Shown here piece after piece: positions 1 to 8,579 of a stretch of 64,000 nt of DNA. The DNA lies in contig NZ_SNWR01000002.1 of assembly GCF_004362215.1 (NCBI RefSeq), positions 868,001 through 932,000 of the forward strand, given 5' to 3'. Source of the stretch: Paractinoplanes brasiliensis. Its GTDB lineage: Bacteria; Actinomycetota; Actinomycetes; Mycobacteriales; Micromonosporaceae. Numbering within the stretch: position 1 is the stretch's first letter; the number at the start of each line of letters is the position of its first letter. The notes beneath the pieces were generated by a model. It saw only the letters and a list, made by a program, of their open reading frames with translations. It made no database searches and was not told the DNA's origin. The position numbers were made by a program, and so were the translations under genes.

Positions 1-2679
1 GTGCCCGCGATGATCGACGCGGTCTGGGGTGAGAACGCCCCGGCCTCCGCGGTCAACCTCGTGCAGCGGCACGTGTCCGGCTTGCGGCGGGTGCTCGAAC
101 CCGATCGCGCCGCGCACGCCGCGACCAGCCGGCTGGCCTGGACCGGCTCGGGTTACCGGCTCGGCGTCGGCGACGACGTGTTCGACCTGGCGCGGTTCGA
201 GGCCGCCGTGCGCCGGGCCCGGCAGGCGCGCGACGCCGGCGACCCCAAAGCCGCCGCCGGCGAGCTGCGTACGGCTCTGCTGCTCGTCCGCGGCCCACTG
301 TGCGACGGCCTGAGCAGCCCGTTCCTCGACGCCGAACGGGAACGCCGGGCCGAACGGGTGCTCGGCGTGCTGGAGGACCGCATCGAGCTCGACCTGGCCG
401 CCGGTGACGCCGTCGCGGTCGTCGACGAGCTGCGCCGGCTGGTCACCGAGCACCCGCTGCGCGAACGGTGGCACGAGCTGCTCATGCTCGCGCTGTCCCG
501 GGCCGGGCGGCGGGCCGACGCGCTGGCCGCTTTCCAGCACGCCCGGCGGCTGCTGCGCGACGAGCTCGGTGTCGACCCGGCCGCGCCACTACGACAGCTG
601 CACCAGAGCATCCTGGCCGGAGAGACCACCGGCACCGAGCCGCCCCGGACAGCGACCGCCGTGCCGGCCCAGCTTCCGCACGCGCTGGGCGACTTCGTCG
701 GCCGTGAGGCCGAGCTCCGGCAGCTCGACCGGCTCCTCGACCGGGACGAGGCCGGTGTGGCCGCGATCTCGGGAACGGCCGGCGTCGGCAAGACGACACT
801 GGCGGTGACCTGGGCCCACCGCGTACGGGAGCGCTTCCCCGAAGGCCAGCTCTACGTCAACCTGCGCGGGTTCGACCCGGCCGGCGCCCCGGCCGACCCG
901 GGCAAGGTCATCCGCGGGTTCCTTGAGGCCCTGGCCGTGCCGCCGGACCGGATCGGCGCCGACCCCGACGCGCACGCCGCCCTCTATCGCAGCGCGGTGG
1001 CCGGCCGGCGCGTCCTGATCGTGCTCGACAACGCCCTCGACGCCGACCAGGTGCGGCCGCTGCTGCCCGGCACGCCCGGCTGCCTGGTCGTCGTGACCAG
1101 CCGCAACGAACTGCTCAGCCTGGTCGCCCTGGACGGCGCCCGGCCGGTGCACGTCGACCTGATGAGCCCGAGCCAGGCCCGCGACCTGATCGGGCGGCGG
1201 CTCGGGCGCGACCGGGTGCACGACGAGCCGGCCGCCGTCCGGCAGATCATCGACGCCTGCGCCCGCCTGCCGCTCGCCCTGTCGGTCGTGGTCGCCCGCG
1301 CGGCGGCCCATCCGCAGTTCCCGCTCTCCGCCACCGCCGAGGAGTTGCGCCGCGCCCAGGGCAGCCTCGACGTGTTCGACGCGGGTGACCTGGTCACGAA
1401 CGTACGGGCGGTGTTCGCCTGCTCGTACCGGGCGCTGACCGCCCCCGCCGCCCGCCTGTTCCGGCTGCTCGGCCTGCACCCCGGCCCCGACATCTCGATC
1501 GCCGCCGCCGGGGGACTGGCCGCCGTGCCCGCCGCCGCGGTGCGCGCGCAGATCAACGAGCTGGCCCGCGCCCACCTGATCGCCGAACGCGCCCCGGGCC
1601 GGTTCGTGCTGCACGACCTGCTGCGCGCGTACGCCGCGGAGCTGGTCGCCGCCACCGAGTCGCCCGACGAGCGGCGGGCCGCGGTCCGGCGCTCGCTGGA
1701 CCACTACCTGCACACCGCGTACGCCGCCGACCGCCGGCTCGGCGAGTTCCGTGACGACCTGATCGGCCTGGAACCGGCCGTCCCCGGCGCTCGCACCGAG
1801 CAACCGGCCGACCAGCAGGCCGCGCTCGCCTGGTTCGCAGCCGAGGAACCGGTGCTGCTGGCCTCGCTGCGGCAGGCTGTCCACGACGGCTACGACCGGC
1901 ACGCCTGGCAGCTGGGCTGGACGCTGATCCCGTTCCTCGACCGGCAGGGCCGCGCCCACGACCTCGCCGCCGCGCAGGAACTGGCCCTGGCCGCGGCGAA
2001 GCGCATGACCGAGCCGCGCGGTGAGGCGGTCACCAGGGTCGGGCTGGCGGTGGGATACATCCGCCTGGGCCGGTATGCCGAGGCCCGCCAGCAGCTGAAC
2101 ATCGCGTACCGCACCTTCGAGAACCTCGGCGAGCACATCGGCATGGGGCACGCGCGCCGATCGCTGGCCTGGGTTCTCGACTGCGAGGGCGAGTATCACG
2201 AAGCCCTCGGCTACGTCCAGCAGGCTCTGGACCATTTCCGGCGGGGCGGGCACGAGACCGGGGAGGCGCGGGCACTCAACGCGCTCGGCTGGTTCCACTC
2301 CCGCCTCGGCGAGCACGAGAAGGCGCTGCACTACTGCCGGCACGCCCTGGAGTTGCAGCGCCGGCTCGGCGACCGCTGGGATCAGGCCGACACGCTCGAC
2401 AGCGTCGGCCGGGCCTACTTCCAGCTCGGCCGGTTCGACGAGTCCGCGGACTACTACACCGAGGCGATCGAGCTGTACGTCGAGTTCGGCGACCGCTTCG
2501 ACGAGGGGCACGCGCTCATCGCGCTCGGGGATGCCCGCGCCGCGGCCGGGGACCGCGTGTCGGCCGTCGCGGCCTGGCAGCGGGCGGCGGAGGTGCTGGA
2601 GCAACTGGACGCGCCGGCCGTGGCCGAGGCGCGTTCCCGGCTCTTAGCGGATCGGATCGGGCTGCTAAGCCAGGAGTAA
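1..2679 (+). CDS. AfsR/SARP-type transcriptional regulator (BTAD, NB-ARC, TPR), 5' truncated by window edge
   Basis: A large signal-integrating transcription activator of the AfsR class. The N-terminus is missing: the reading begins inside the OmpR-like winged helix (IDAVWGE, residues 5-11), so about 35 residues and the true start lie before base 1. The BTAD helical domain follows to about residue 205. An NTPase domain has Walker A GTAGVGKTT near residue 260, Walker B RRVLIVLDNA near 338 and a sensor-like TSRNE near 367. TPR repeats fill residues 640-880, including HEKALHYCRHALELQ. By family, ATP binding and TPR contacts gate activation of promoters for secondary metabolism or development. 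It stops just before a small gene behind a 24-bp palindrome. Target genes cannot be read from the sequence. Confidence 0.93.
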   Translation: MPAMIDAVWGENAPASAVNLVQRHVSGLRRVLEPDRAAHAATSRLAWTGSGYRLGVGDDVFDLARFEAAVRRARQARDAGDPKAAAGELRTALLLVRGPLCDGLSSPFLDAERERRAERVLGVLEDRIELDLAAGDAVAVVDELRRLVTEHPLRERWHELLMLALSRAGRRADALAAFQHARRLLRDELGVDPAAPLRQLHQSILAGETTGTEPPRTATAVPAQLPHALGDFVGREAELRQLDRLLDRDEAGVAAISGTAGVGKTTLAVTWAHRVRERFPEGQLYVNLRGFDPAGAPADPGKVIRGFLEALAVPPDRIGADPDAHAALYRSAVAGRRVLIVLDNALDADQVRPLLPGTPGCLVVVTSRNELLSLVALDGARPVHVDLMSPSQARDLIGRRLGRDRVHDEPAAVRQIIDACARLPLALSVVVARAAAHPQFPLSATAEELRRAQGSLDVFDAGDLVTNVRAVFACSYRALTAPAARLFRLLGLHPGPDISIAAAGGLAAVPAAAVRAQINELARAHLIAERAPGRFVLHDLLRAYAAELVAATESPDERRAAVRRSLDHYLHTAYAADRRLGEFRDDLIGLEPAVPGARTEQPADQQAALAWFAAEEPVLLASLRQAVHDGYDRHAWQLGWTLIPFLDRQGRAHDLAAAQELALAAAKRMTEPRGEAVTRVGLAVGYIRLGRYAEARQQLNIAYRTFENLGEHIGMGHARRSLAWVLDCEGEYHEALGYVQQALDHFRRGGHETGEARALNALGWFHSRLGEHEKALHYCRHALELQRRLGDRWDQADTLDSVGRAYFQLGRFDESADYYTEAIELYVEFGDRFDEGHALIALGDARAAAGDRVSAVAAWQRAAEVLEQLDAPAVAEARSRLLADRIGLLSQE

Positions 2680-2712
2680 GAACCCGCGAATGAGCGCGCC
2701 GCACTCTGGGCC

Positions 2713-2736
2713 CCGTGACAGCGCGCGCTGTCACGG
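2713..2736. promoter_or_regulatory. Perfect 24-bp palindrome overlapping the ribosome binding site
   Basis: The half-site CCGTGACAGCGC is followed with no spacer by its exact reverse complement. The 3' end runs into the GGAGAGG Shine-Dalgarno of the gene starting at 2747. It could be a dimeric repressor operator or an RNA hairpin hiding the ribosome binding site. Both would tie expression of the small gene to a regulator, possibly the AfsR-like protein just upstream (inference). Confidence 0.6.
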
Positions 2737-2746
2737 AGAGGAAAAG

Positions 2747-3163
2747 ATGTCCGACATCCAGTTCCCGAACCAGCCGTTCCCGAAGGGAACCTTCACCGCC
2801 GAGGTACAGGACAACAACGGGGATCCGACCAACGTGCTGGAGGCCTCCCAGCCGTTCAAGGTCGAGACCAAGTGGGAGATCCCGGCCGTGGCCGCCCTGC
2901 TGATGGGTGGGGTGTGGACCGTCAGCGTCTACGCCGAGTCGATCGGGCCCGGCCCGGAGGCGCGCGTCGGCAGCCAGACCGTGTCGCTCAACGGAGGAAC
3001 CACCTACAGCACGACGGTCATCGTGCCGCCGACCCTGCCGAACAACCCCACTCCGCCCGCCGGCGGCATCTACAAGCTGGTCACGGTGCTGACGCACCGC
3101 AACTTCGGCCAGAACAGCGATGTCGCCGCCCTGGTGGAGGGGCCGGTGGTCCGGATCGCCTGA
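2747..3163 (+). CDS. Small protein of unknown function, probable beta-sandwich
   Basis: Not recognised. The 138-residue product has no signal peptide or membrane helix. It reads as alternating beta strands rich in Val, Thr, Pro and Asn, with phrases such as GGVWTVSVYAESIG and TTVIVPPTLP that suggest an immunoglobulin-like or jelly-roll fold. The ATG at 2747 is chosen because GGAGAGG lies 5-11 bases upstream. An in-frame start at 2690 would translate through the palindrome and lacks a ribosome binding site. The gene follows the AfsR-like regulator after 67 bases and ends at a strong terminator, so it is either the distal gene of that operon or its regulated target. Confidence 0.8.
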   Translation: MSDIQFPNQPFPKGTFTAEVQDNNGDPTNVLEASQPFKVETKWEIPAVAALLMGGVWTVSVYAESIGPGPEARVGSQTVSLNGGTTYSTTVIVPPTLPNNPTPPAGGIYKLVTVLTHRNFGQNSDVAALVEGPVVRIA

Positions 3164-3177
3164 TCGCACCCGACGCC

Positions 3178-3211
3178 CGATGGCGGCCTCCCTGCTCGGA
3201 GGTCGCCATCG
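3178..3211. terminator. Bidirectional hairpin terminator between convergent genes
   Basis: A 14-bp stem (CGATGGCGGCCTCC pairing with its complement, one G-U wobble) closes a 6-base loop. It sits between the stop of the plus-strand gene (3163) and the stop of the minus-strand gene (3224). No T-run follows, which is usual in high-GC actinobacteria. Confidence 0.7.
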
Positions 3212-3223
3212 GTGTCCGCGGGC

Positions 3224-3421
3224 TCAGGTGACGTCCGGGGTGGCCAGGACGACCCCGCCGATCGACCCGCTGTGCAGGGCGGCGCGGTCGCCGTGGTCGA
3301 TCACCGTCATCTCGCCGGTCTGCCGGTCGATGACGAGGCGACGGCCGCACAGGTCGTCCTCGCAGGTGAACAACAGTCCACCGGGGCTCGCGGTGGCTGT
3401 CAGCCGATGCTCGGTAGCCAT
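3224..3421 (-). CDS. Conserved-looking 65-residue protein of unknown function
   Basis: The product has a CEDDLCGRR core and a RQTGEMTVIDHGD segment. Two cysteines five residues apart (C-E-D-D-L-C) could form a metal knuckle or a disulfide. The start at 3421 (ATG) is preferred to the far upstream start of the longer frame, because the upstream part is low-complexity Arg/Ala/Pro and would overlap the regulator ending at 3445. The small acidic domain followed by a beta-hairpin resembles unannotated small proteins of actinomycetes. Function unknown. Confidence 0.55.
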   Translation of the reverse strand: MATEHRLTATASPGGLLFTCEDDLCGRRLVIDRQTGEMTVIDHGDRAALHSGSIGGVVLATPDVT

Positions 3422-3444
3422 CCCCCGACCGTACGCTTCTGCCG

Positions 3445-4248
3445 TCACGACGCAATCAGGGTCAGCCCGTCGTGCCGGGGGTTGCGCAGTTCGTGAAAGT
3501 ACGCGGTGGTGGCGGAGGACGGCCGCACCCGCAGGCTCTCCCACAGACGCTCGGCCAGCCGGTGGTACTGCGCGAGCGCGAGGTGCCGCAGCCCGGCCGC
3601 CGCGTAGCAGGCCATGAGCTGCCGGTTCACGGGCTCGTTGCAGGGGTCGGCCTCGACCAGGCGCCGGGCCAGGAAGGTGGCCGGGCCGTACGTGCCTTCC
3701 TCCAGGTAGCCGTCGATCAGCCGGCTCTGCAGGTCGATCATGTCGAGCCGCAGCGACTCCCGGACCGGCACGGCCCAGTCGAGATACCGGTCGTCCTCCA
3801 GGAAGTCCGCCTCGTACAGCTGGCAGGCGGCCTCCCGCTCGCGCATCGCGGCCGCGTGCGCGCCGCGCCGCTCGAGCTGGTCGGCCTCCGCACGGTGGTG
3901 CTCGAACTGCTCGACGTCGGTCCAGACGTCGATCGCGCCGGTCAGCCGGTAGGTGTCGAACCGGCGTTCCACCCCGGCGAGGGGGTGGGCCGCGCGCAGC
4001 ACCTGGCGCACCCCGCTCAGCGTGACGTGCAGGTTGTTGCGGGCGGCGGCCGGCGTCGCCCGCGGCCAGAACGTCTCGGTGAGCACGTCGCGCGGGACGG
4101 CGGCCCGGCGGTGGGTCAGCAGGTAGGCGAGCACGTGCCGGGTGCGCCGGCGCGAGGCGGTGTCGACCAGGACACCGTCGATCGTGATTCGGAAGCCGCC
4201 CAGAAGGCGTGCGGCCAGCAGCGGTCGTCCGTCGCTCGGATCAGTCAT
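3445..4248 (-). CDS. SARP-family regulator with winged helix and BTAD only
   Basis: A 267-residue stand-alone activator. Residues 10-95 form an OmpR-type winged helix (LLGGFRITIDG, HVLAYLLTHRRAAVPRDVL, NNLHVTLSGVRQVL). Residues 105-250 form the BTAD domain (YEADFLEDDRYLDWA, LARRLVEADPCNEPVNRQLM). There is no NB-ARC or TPR extension, which is the small pathway-specific SARP architecture. Three TTGCA repeats at 12-bp spacing lie 38-73 bases upstream of its start and may be an autoregulatory site. No biosynthetic cluster lies beside it, so its targets are unknown. It is the second SARP-type gene within 4.3 kb. Confidence 0.9.
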   Translation of the reverse strand: MTDPSDGRPLLAARLLGGFRITIDGVLVDTASRRRTRHVLAYLLTHRRAAVPRDVLTETFWPRATPAAARNNLHVTLSGVRQVLRAAHPLAGVERRFDTYRLTGAIDVWTDVEQFEHHRAEADQLERRGAHAAAMREREAACQLYEADFLEDDRYLDWAVPVRESLRLDMIDLQSRLIDGYLEEGTYGPATFLARRLVEADPCNEPVNRQLMACYAAAGLRHLALAQYHRLAERLWESLRVRPSSATTAYFHELRNPRHDGLTLIAS

Positions 4249-4285
4249 GGCTGCCCCCTTCAGCCAATCATGTTGCCCGGCGTGC

Positions 4286-4321
4286 TTGCACTGGCCGTTG
4301 CAGTCGTCGTTGCAGTGTGCC
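4286..4321. promoter_or_regulatory. Three direct repeats of TTGCA(C/G)T at 12-bp period
   Basis: TTGCACT, TTGCAGT and TTGCAGT begin at 4286, 4298 and 4310. They lie between the response-regulator stop (4335) and the SARP start (4248). SARP proteins bind heptameric direct repeats on one DNA face, usually with an 11-bp period. The 12-bp period here is close but not canonical. Autoregulation is an inference. Confidence 0.45.
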
Positions 4322-4334
4322 CGCCGGCCGCCGG

Positions 4335-5000
4335 TCAGGTCTCGTCCTCGCCCGGTGTGACCAGGCCGTTCTCGTAGGCGTAGACCACGGCCTGCACCCG
4401 GTCGCGCAGGCCCAGCTTGGTCAGCACCCGGCTGACGTGGGTCTTCACCGTGGCGTCGGACAGGAACAACCGGGCGGCGATCTCGGTGTTGCTCTGGCCA
4501 CGGGCGATCAGCCGCAGAACCTCCAGCTCCCGCTCGGTCAGCCGGTCGGCCGCCGCGGCCGTGGCGGCGGCCGACGGGGGCACGCGCAGGAAGCGGGTGA
4601 TCAGCCGGCGGGTCACGGCCGGGGCAAGCAGCGAATCACCGGCGGCCACCGTGCGGACGGCCTCGGCGAGCTGGCCGGGCGGGGCGTCCTTGAGCAGGAA
4701 GCCGCCGGCTCCGGCGCGCAGCGCGTCGTAGACGTACTCGTCCAGGTCGAAGGTGGTCAGCACCAGCACGGCCGGCGCCTCGGCGGCGGCCCGGATGCGG
4801 CGGGTGGCCTCGATGCCGTCGAGCGTCGGCATGCGGATGTCCATGACCACCACGTCGGGGGAGAGCTCGGCGGCCATCCTGACCGCCTCGGCGCCGTCGG
4901 CGGCCGCACCGACGATCGTCAGGTCGGGCTGGGCGCCGAGCATGCCGGCCAGACCGGAGCGGATGAGCGCGTGGTCGTCCGCGACCAGCACCGTGATCAT
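4335..5000 (-). CDS. NarL/FixJ-family response regulator
   Basis: A 221-residue cytoplasmic DNA-binding regulator. The receiver domain (1-120) has the acidic pair D8/D9, phospho-acceptor Asp54 in VVMDIRMP, and FLLKD near residue 103. A LuxR-type helix-turn-helix (residues about 155-210) has LTERELEVLRLIARG and SDATVKTHVSRVLTKLGL. Its start overlaps the stop of the kinase gene by 4 bp, so the two are translationally coupled and form a two-component system. The natural target candidates are the divergent membrane-protein gene at 6326 or genes outside this window. Confidence 0.95.
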   Translation of the reverse strand: MITVLVADDHALIRSGLAGMLGAQPDLTIVGAAADGAEAVRMAAELSPDVVVMDIRMPTLDGIEATRRIRAAAEAPAVLVLTTFDLDEYVYDALRAGAGGFLLKDAPPGQLAEAVRTVAAGDSLLAPAVTRRLITRFLRVPPSAAATAAAADRLTERELEVLRLIARGQSNTEIAARLFLSDATVKTHVSRVLTKLGLRDRVQAVVYAYENGLVTPGEDET

Positions 5001-6139
5001 GAGTTCTCCCTGGGCAGACGAGCGTGGACGCGGAAACCGCCGCGGTCCGGGGCGGCGGTGACCGTGCCACCGTAGAGGCGCACCCGTTCGCGCATGCCGA
5101 CCAGCCCCCGGCCGCTGCCGGAGGTGTCGCGGCTGGTGAGCGGGCCGGCCTCGTTGACGATCTCGAGCTCGATGCCGCGCGGCTCGTACAGGACGTGCAC
5201 GCAGGTCTCAGCTGCTCCCGCGTGCCGGAGCACGTTGGTGAGCGCCTCCTGCACGATGCGGTAGCCAGCCAGGTCGAGGCCGGCCGGCACCGAGCCCCGC
5301 GCGCCGTCGACCCGCAACGTGACCGGCAGGCCGGCCGCACGTACCTCGTCGACCACGTCCCGCACCCGTTCCAGGGTCGGCTGCGGCGCCAGGTCGGCAT
5401 GCTGGGACGGCTCGCGCTGCACGTCGAGCACGTGCCGCATCTCGGTCAAGGCCTCGCGGGCGGTGCGGCGGGCCGCGGCCACGTGCTCGCGGGCCAGGGC
5501 GGGGTCCAGCGCGATCAGCTCCTCGGCCGCGCCGGTCTGCACGGCGATGATCGACAGCGAGTGGGCGACCACGTCATGCAGCTCCCGGGCGATCCGCTCG
5601 CGTTCGGTCGCCACGGCCTCGACGGTCGCGCGCTGGGCGGCGGCGGCCTGCGCGGCGCGCACGCGGACGAGATAGCCGGCGGCCCACGCGCCCGAGATGA
5701 AGAAGGTCAGAATGACGACCTGGCCGAGCGACGGGGTATCGGCGTAGTAGCCCAGCGGGTAGAGCGACAGCATCGCGCCCAGAGCGGTCAGGCCGCCCAG
5801 GACGGCCGCCACCACCTGCCGTTCGTAGAGCGCCACCGAGACGACGGCCACGAGCAGGCTGGGGAACGGAAAGGTGCTCTCCTCGGCGCCGGGCACGGCC
5901 CACACCCGTACGAGCAGGGTCACCACCAGCGCCGCCAGGACGATCAAGGGCGCTTTCCGGCGTACGAGCAGAGGCAGCGTCACGGCGATCGCGAACGCCA
6001 GCCGTCCGGGGAGGCCACCCGGCCCGGCGGCCACCAGCGCCTCGGCAACCGCCCAGGCCATCAGGCCCACGGTCAGCGCGACGTCGACCGGCGGCGGGCG
6101 GCGCGGCACGCGGGTGATCGTGTTGAGGGCGTCGTCCAC
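4997..6139 (-). CDS. Membrane sensor histidine kinase (HisKA_3, DesK/NarX-like)
   Basis: A 380-residue kinase with about five hydrophobic segments in residues 20-160 and little extracytoplasmic sequence, which suits sensing within the membrane. The dimerisation domain holds the phospho-His at residue 188 in RIARELHDVVAHSL. The ATPase domain includes NVLRHAGAAE and GSGRGLVGMRERV. By family it autophosphorylates and passes phosphate to Asp54 of the coupled response regulator. Signal unknown. The GTG/ATG cluster near 6139 opens on a start with no strong ribosome binding site, so the exact N-terminus could shift by a few codons. Confidence 0.93.
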   Translation of the reverse strand: MDDALNTITRVPRRPPPVDVALTVGLMAWAVAEALVAAGPGGLPGRLAFAIAVTLPLLVRRKAPLIVLAALVVTLLVRVWAVPGAEESTFPFPSLLVAVVSVALYERQVVAAVLGGLTALGAMLSLYPLGYYADTPSLGQVVILTFFISGAWAAGYLVRVRAAQAAAAQRATVEAVATERERIARELHDVVAHSLSIIAVQTGAAEELIALDPALAREHVAAARRTAREALTEMRHVLDVQREPSQHADLAPQPTLERVRDVVDEVRAAGLPVTLRVDGARGSVPAGLDLAGYRIVQEALTNVLRHAGAAETCVHVLYEPRGIELEIVNEAGPLTSRDTSGSGRGLVGMRERVRLYGGTVTAAPDRGGFRVHARLPRENS

Positions 6140-6325
6140 GCAGGTGACGGTAGGCGACCGCCGGGCGCGAGCACGTCATCCCGCGGTCGCATCGGCATCG
6201 TCCGTACGGTGTATCAAGATCGCGCCACGCGGTGGCCCGGGTCGCCGACTCGCGGCCGACGTGCCGGGCGGGTCGCGATCCCTAGGTTCTTCCTCGACCG
6301 AGAAACACCGAAAGGGCCTGGGGAA

Positions 6326-6880
6326 ATGACCGCAACGACAACGATCAACCGCACTGTCGCGTACGCCGGATGGGCCGGCCTGGCCGGTGGCGTCACCTCC
6401 GCGGTGGCCGGCGCGATCCAGACCGTGCGTGCCGAGAACTTCGACCCGGTGGTGGACCGGACCGAGCACGTCCTGCTGACCATGATCGCGCTGACCCTGG
6501 TGCTGTGGATACCCGCGTACCTCGGGCTGGGCCGGCGGGCCGGCACGAGAACCGGCCGCATCGGCGCCGGGCTGGCCGCGTTCGGGTGCGGTCTGCTGGC
6601 GTTCGGCACGACCTCGACCAACCTGCACGACCGGGACTACTCCTGGTTCAGCGTGGTGGCCGTGCCCGCCAACGCGTCCTGGTTGATCGGCTCGATCATG
6701 CTGGCCGTCGCCTGTTTCCGCACCCGCGCCCTGCCTCGCTGGCTCGCGGTGGCGACCGGGCTCGTCATGCCCCTGTCGATCGTCCTGTCCCAGGCCGGCG
6801 GCAACCTGCTCGCCGGCGCCATCTGGGGCGCCGTGGGCTGGTTGCTGATCGTCAACGCCCGTACGTCGAAGGCCGCTTAG
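6326..6880 (+). CDS. Integral membrane protein of unknown function (six hydrophobic segments)
   Basis: The 184-residue product is mostly membrane helix: segments near residues 10-30, 47-67, 80-100, 110-130, 138-155 and 160-178. It has a basic Arg-rich loop between helices 2 and 3 (GRRAGTRTGR). No catalytic motif is visible. The ATG at 6326 is preferred because it follows GGGAAA and opens directly on the first helix. It lies divergently 187 bases from the sensor kinase and is a plausible regulated target of that system (inference). The size and layout resemble DUF4386/DUF998-like proteins, but I cannot assign it. Confidence 0.8.
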   Translation: MTATTTINRTVAYAGWAGLAGGVTSAVAGAIQTVRAENFDPVVDRTEHVLLTMIALTLVLWIPAYLGLGRRAGTRTGRIGAGLAAFGCGLLAFGTTSTNLHDRDYSWFSVVAVPANASWLIGSIMLAVACFRTRALPRWLAVATGLVMPLSIVLSQAGGNLLAGAIWGAVGWLLIVNARTSKAA

Positions 6881-6884
6881 CGAC

Positions 6885-7403
6885 CTATCCGGCCTCCCAC
6901 ACGTTGACGGGTGGGAGGCCGCGTTCGGCTCGGGCTCTGTCCATGATCTGCTGGATGAGGGCGGTCTTGCCGCGGGTGTAGGCGTCGGCGTCCTCCGCGG
7001 AGCCGGCCAGCTCGCGTTTCAGGGCGGCGTAGGCGTCCCTGTCCTGGTCGTTGGCGCGCAGGTGGTCGCGCAGGATGCGCTGGTTGCGGGTGTCCCACGT
7101 GTCGGCGGTGACGATGTGCAGGTGATACCCGGGCCGACGGTACAGCAGGCGCCGCGGCATGTGTGCGTCGACGTGCTCGTAACCCAGCTCGCTCAGCCGG
7201 TCCTCGCGGGCGCGTACGGCGTCGAGCGAGGGCGCGGCGGCCATCAGGTCGATGATCGGCTTGGCGGGCAGGCCGGGCACAGCCGTGCTGCCCACGTGCT
7301 CGGCGACGGTGACGGTGTCGCCCAGCGCGGCGCAAGCCTCTCGCACGGCCCGCTCGGCGGCGGCGGGCCAGGCCGGGTCGTAGTCACGTATCTCGATGCT
7401 CAC
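6885..7403 (-). CDS. GrpB-family protein (UPF0157, nucleotidyltransferase-like fold)
   Basis: A 172-residue cytoplasmic protein with the family signature EHVGSTAVPGLPAKPIIDLM in its first third and RDHLRANDQDRDAYAALKR near residue 130. The family resembles minimal nucleotidyltransferases, but no firm substrate is known. It is also fused to CoaE in some bacteria. The start (7403) lies inside the last 20 bases of the sensor-kinase gene, so translation is probably coupled. Do not confuse it with GrpE or with the GrpB of other naming schemes. Confidence 0.9.
   Translation of the reverse strand: MSIEIRDYDPAWPAAAERAVREACAALGDTVTVAEHVGSTAVPGLPAKPIIDLMAAAPSLDAVRAREDRLSELGYEHVDAHMPRRLLYRRPGYHLHIVTADTWDTRNQRILRDHLRANDQDRDAYAALKRELAGSAEDADAYTRGKTALIQQIMDRARAERGLPPVNVWEAG
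6890..6921. terminator. Hairpin at a convergent gene junction
   Basis: An 11-bp perfect stem (CGGCCTCCCAC) with a 10-base loop. It begins 10 bases after the membrane-protein stop and overlaps the 3' end of the GrpB-family gene on the other strand. It would serve as a terminator for the plus-strand transcript and perhaps for both. Confidence 0.6.
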
Positions 7404-8574
7404 GGGGTGACCCTGACGAAGGGAACGTGACGACCATGGCCACTCCCGGGTCGCGTGCCTCGGCCGACGCCTGCCCGCCGTGCGCCTCGGCCAGCTGCCG
7501 GACGATCCAGAGGCCGAGCCCGATGCCCTGGGGGCCGCCGACCGCGAACTGCTGGAACAACCGTTCGCGCAGATGGTCGGGGATGCCGGGACCGTGGTCG
7601 CGGACCTCCAGCCGATCGTGGCCGTCGCCGCGCGTGACGCGCACCTCGACCGGCGGCGCGCCGTACCGCATCGCGTTGGTGAGCAGGTTGACCAGGATCT
7701 GCTCGAAGCGCTGCCGGTCCACGTGCAGCGTCTGCGCGTCGTCGACGTCGACCGTCACGGGCGCGTCGGTGCTGCGCACGTGGGTCAGGGTCTCCTTCAC
7801 GAGCGTGCGGGCCGGGTATTCGCGCAGGTCGAGCTGGAGGCGGCCGTCGCGGTCGATGCGCTGGGCGTCGAGCAGCCCCTCGGCCAGCCCGGTGATGCGC
7901 GCGGTCTGCCGCAGGGCCGCGTCGACCAGCTGCGCGACGGGTGGGTCCGCCTCGGCCGCCAGTTCCTCCAGCACCACCCGTACGGTGGCCAGGGGTGTCC
8001 GCACGTCGTGAGCGAGCGTGCTCATCATGGCCGAGCGCCACTGCTCGACGCGGGCCAGGCGTTCCCGCTCGTGGCGCAGGTGGCGGGCCTGGGCCTCGAT
8101 CAGCAGCGCGACGGTGATCGCGACCGGCATCAGGACGAGCGCGCTGCTCAGCACGAGCGGCGGTTGATCGGTGAGCACGAGCGGCGCCAGGTACGCGAGC
8201 GTCGCCGGCACGGCGTAGGCCAGCAGGATCCAGCGCGGGAAGTGCAGCGCCGCCCACACGTAGATCAGCACCAGGAACGGGCCGGTGCCGCTGGCCGATC
8301 CGCCGAACGACCAGGTCGACAGGCCGAGCACCGCGAACGACGGCAGCGCCAGCCAGGCGGGCGCGTTCGGCCTCGCCCGTGACCACCAGGGCAGCAGCGC
8401 GACCGCGGCAAGCGCGAAGTCACAGATCGCCACCAGCACGAGCCGGTCCGCATGTCCGGGGTCGCTGGCGGTTCCCAGCAGAGCCAGCAACCCCGCCAGC
8501 CCCAGGAGCACCCCAGCCTGCCGGGCCGCCGCCCGCGGCCCGGTCCCCAGGAGCCGGAAAAGACCGTTGTGCAC
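7384..8574 (-). CDS. Membrane sensor histidine kinase (HisKA/HATPase), orphan
   Basis: A 396-residue kinase. Five or six hydrophobic helices occupy residues 20-160, with no large sensor domain. A coiled-coil linker leads to the H-box STLAHDVRTPLATVR (phospho-His 189). The ATPase has N-box NLLTNAMRYG, G1 DHGPGIP and G2 GIGLGLWIV. No response-regulator gene is adjacent, and the only operon partner is the GrpB-family gene that overlaps its end. The start is a GTG at 8574. A short inverted repeat (CCGTA-gta-TACGG) sits 5 bases upstream and probably acts as operator or promoter element. Confidence 0.93.
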   Translation of the reverse strand: MHNGLFRLLGTGPRAAARQAGVLLGLAGLLALLGTASDPGHADRLVLVAICDFALAAVALLPWWSRARPNAPAWLALPSFAVLGLSTWSFGGSASGTGPFLVLIYVWAALHFPRWILLAYAVPATLAYLAPLVLTDQPPLVLSSALVLMPVAITVALLIEAQARHLRHERERLARVEQWRSAMMSTLAHDVRTPLATVRVVLEELAAEADPPVAQLVDAALRQTARITGLAEGLLDAQRIDRDGRLQLDLREYPARTLVKETLTHVRSTDAPVTVDVDDAQTLHVDRQRFEQILVNLLTNAMRYGAPPVEVRVTRGDGHDRLEVRDHGPGIPDHLRERLFQQFAVGGPQGIGLGLWIVRQLAEAHGGQASAEARDPGVAMVVTFPSSGSPREHRDT

Positions 8575-8579
8575 TATTT

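Noticed and set aside
589..2604. 671-codon minus-strand frame antisense to the AfsR-like gene
   Set aside because: The usual shadow of a high-GC gene. The plus frame contains all domain motifs.
5024..6880. 618-codon plus-strand frame across the kinase
   Set aside because: Only its last 184 codons form a real protein. The rest is antisense to the histidine kinase.
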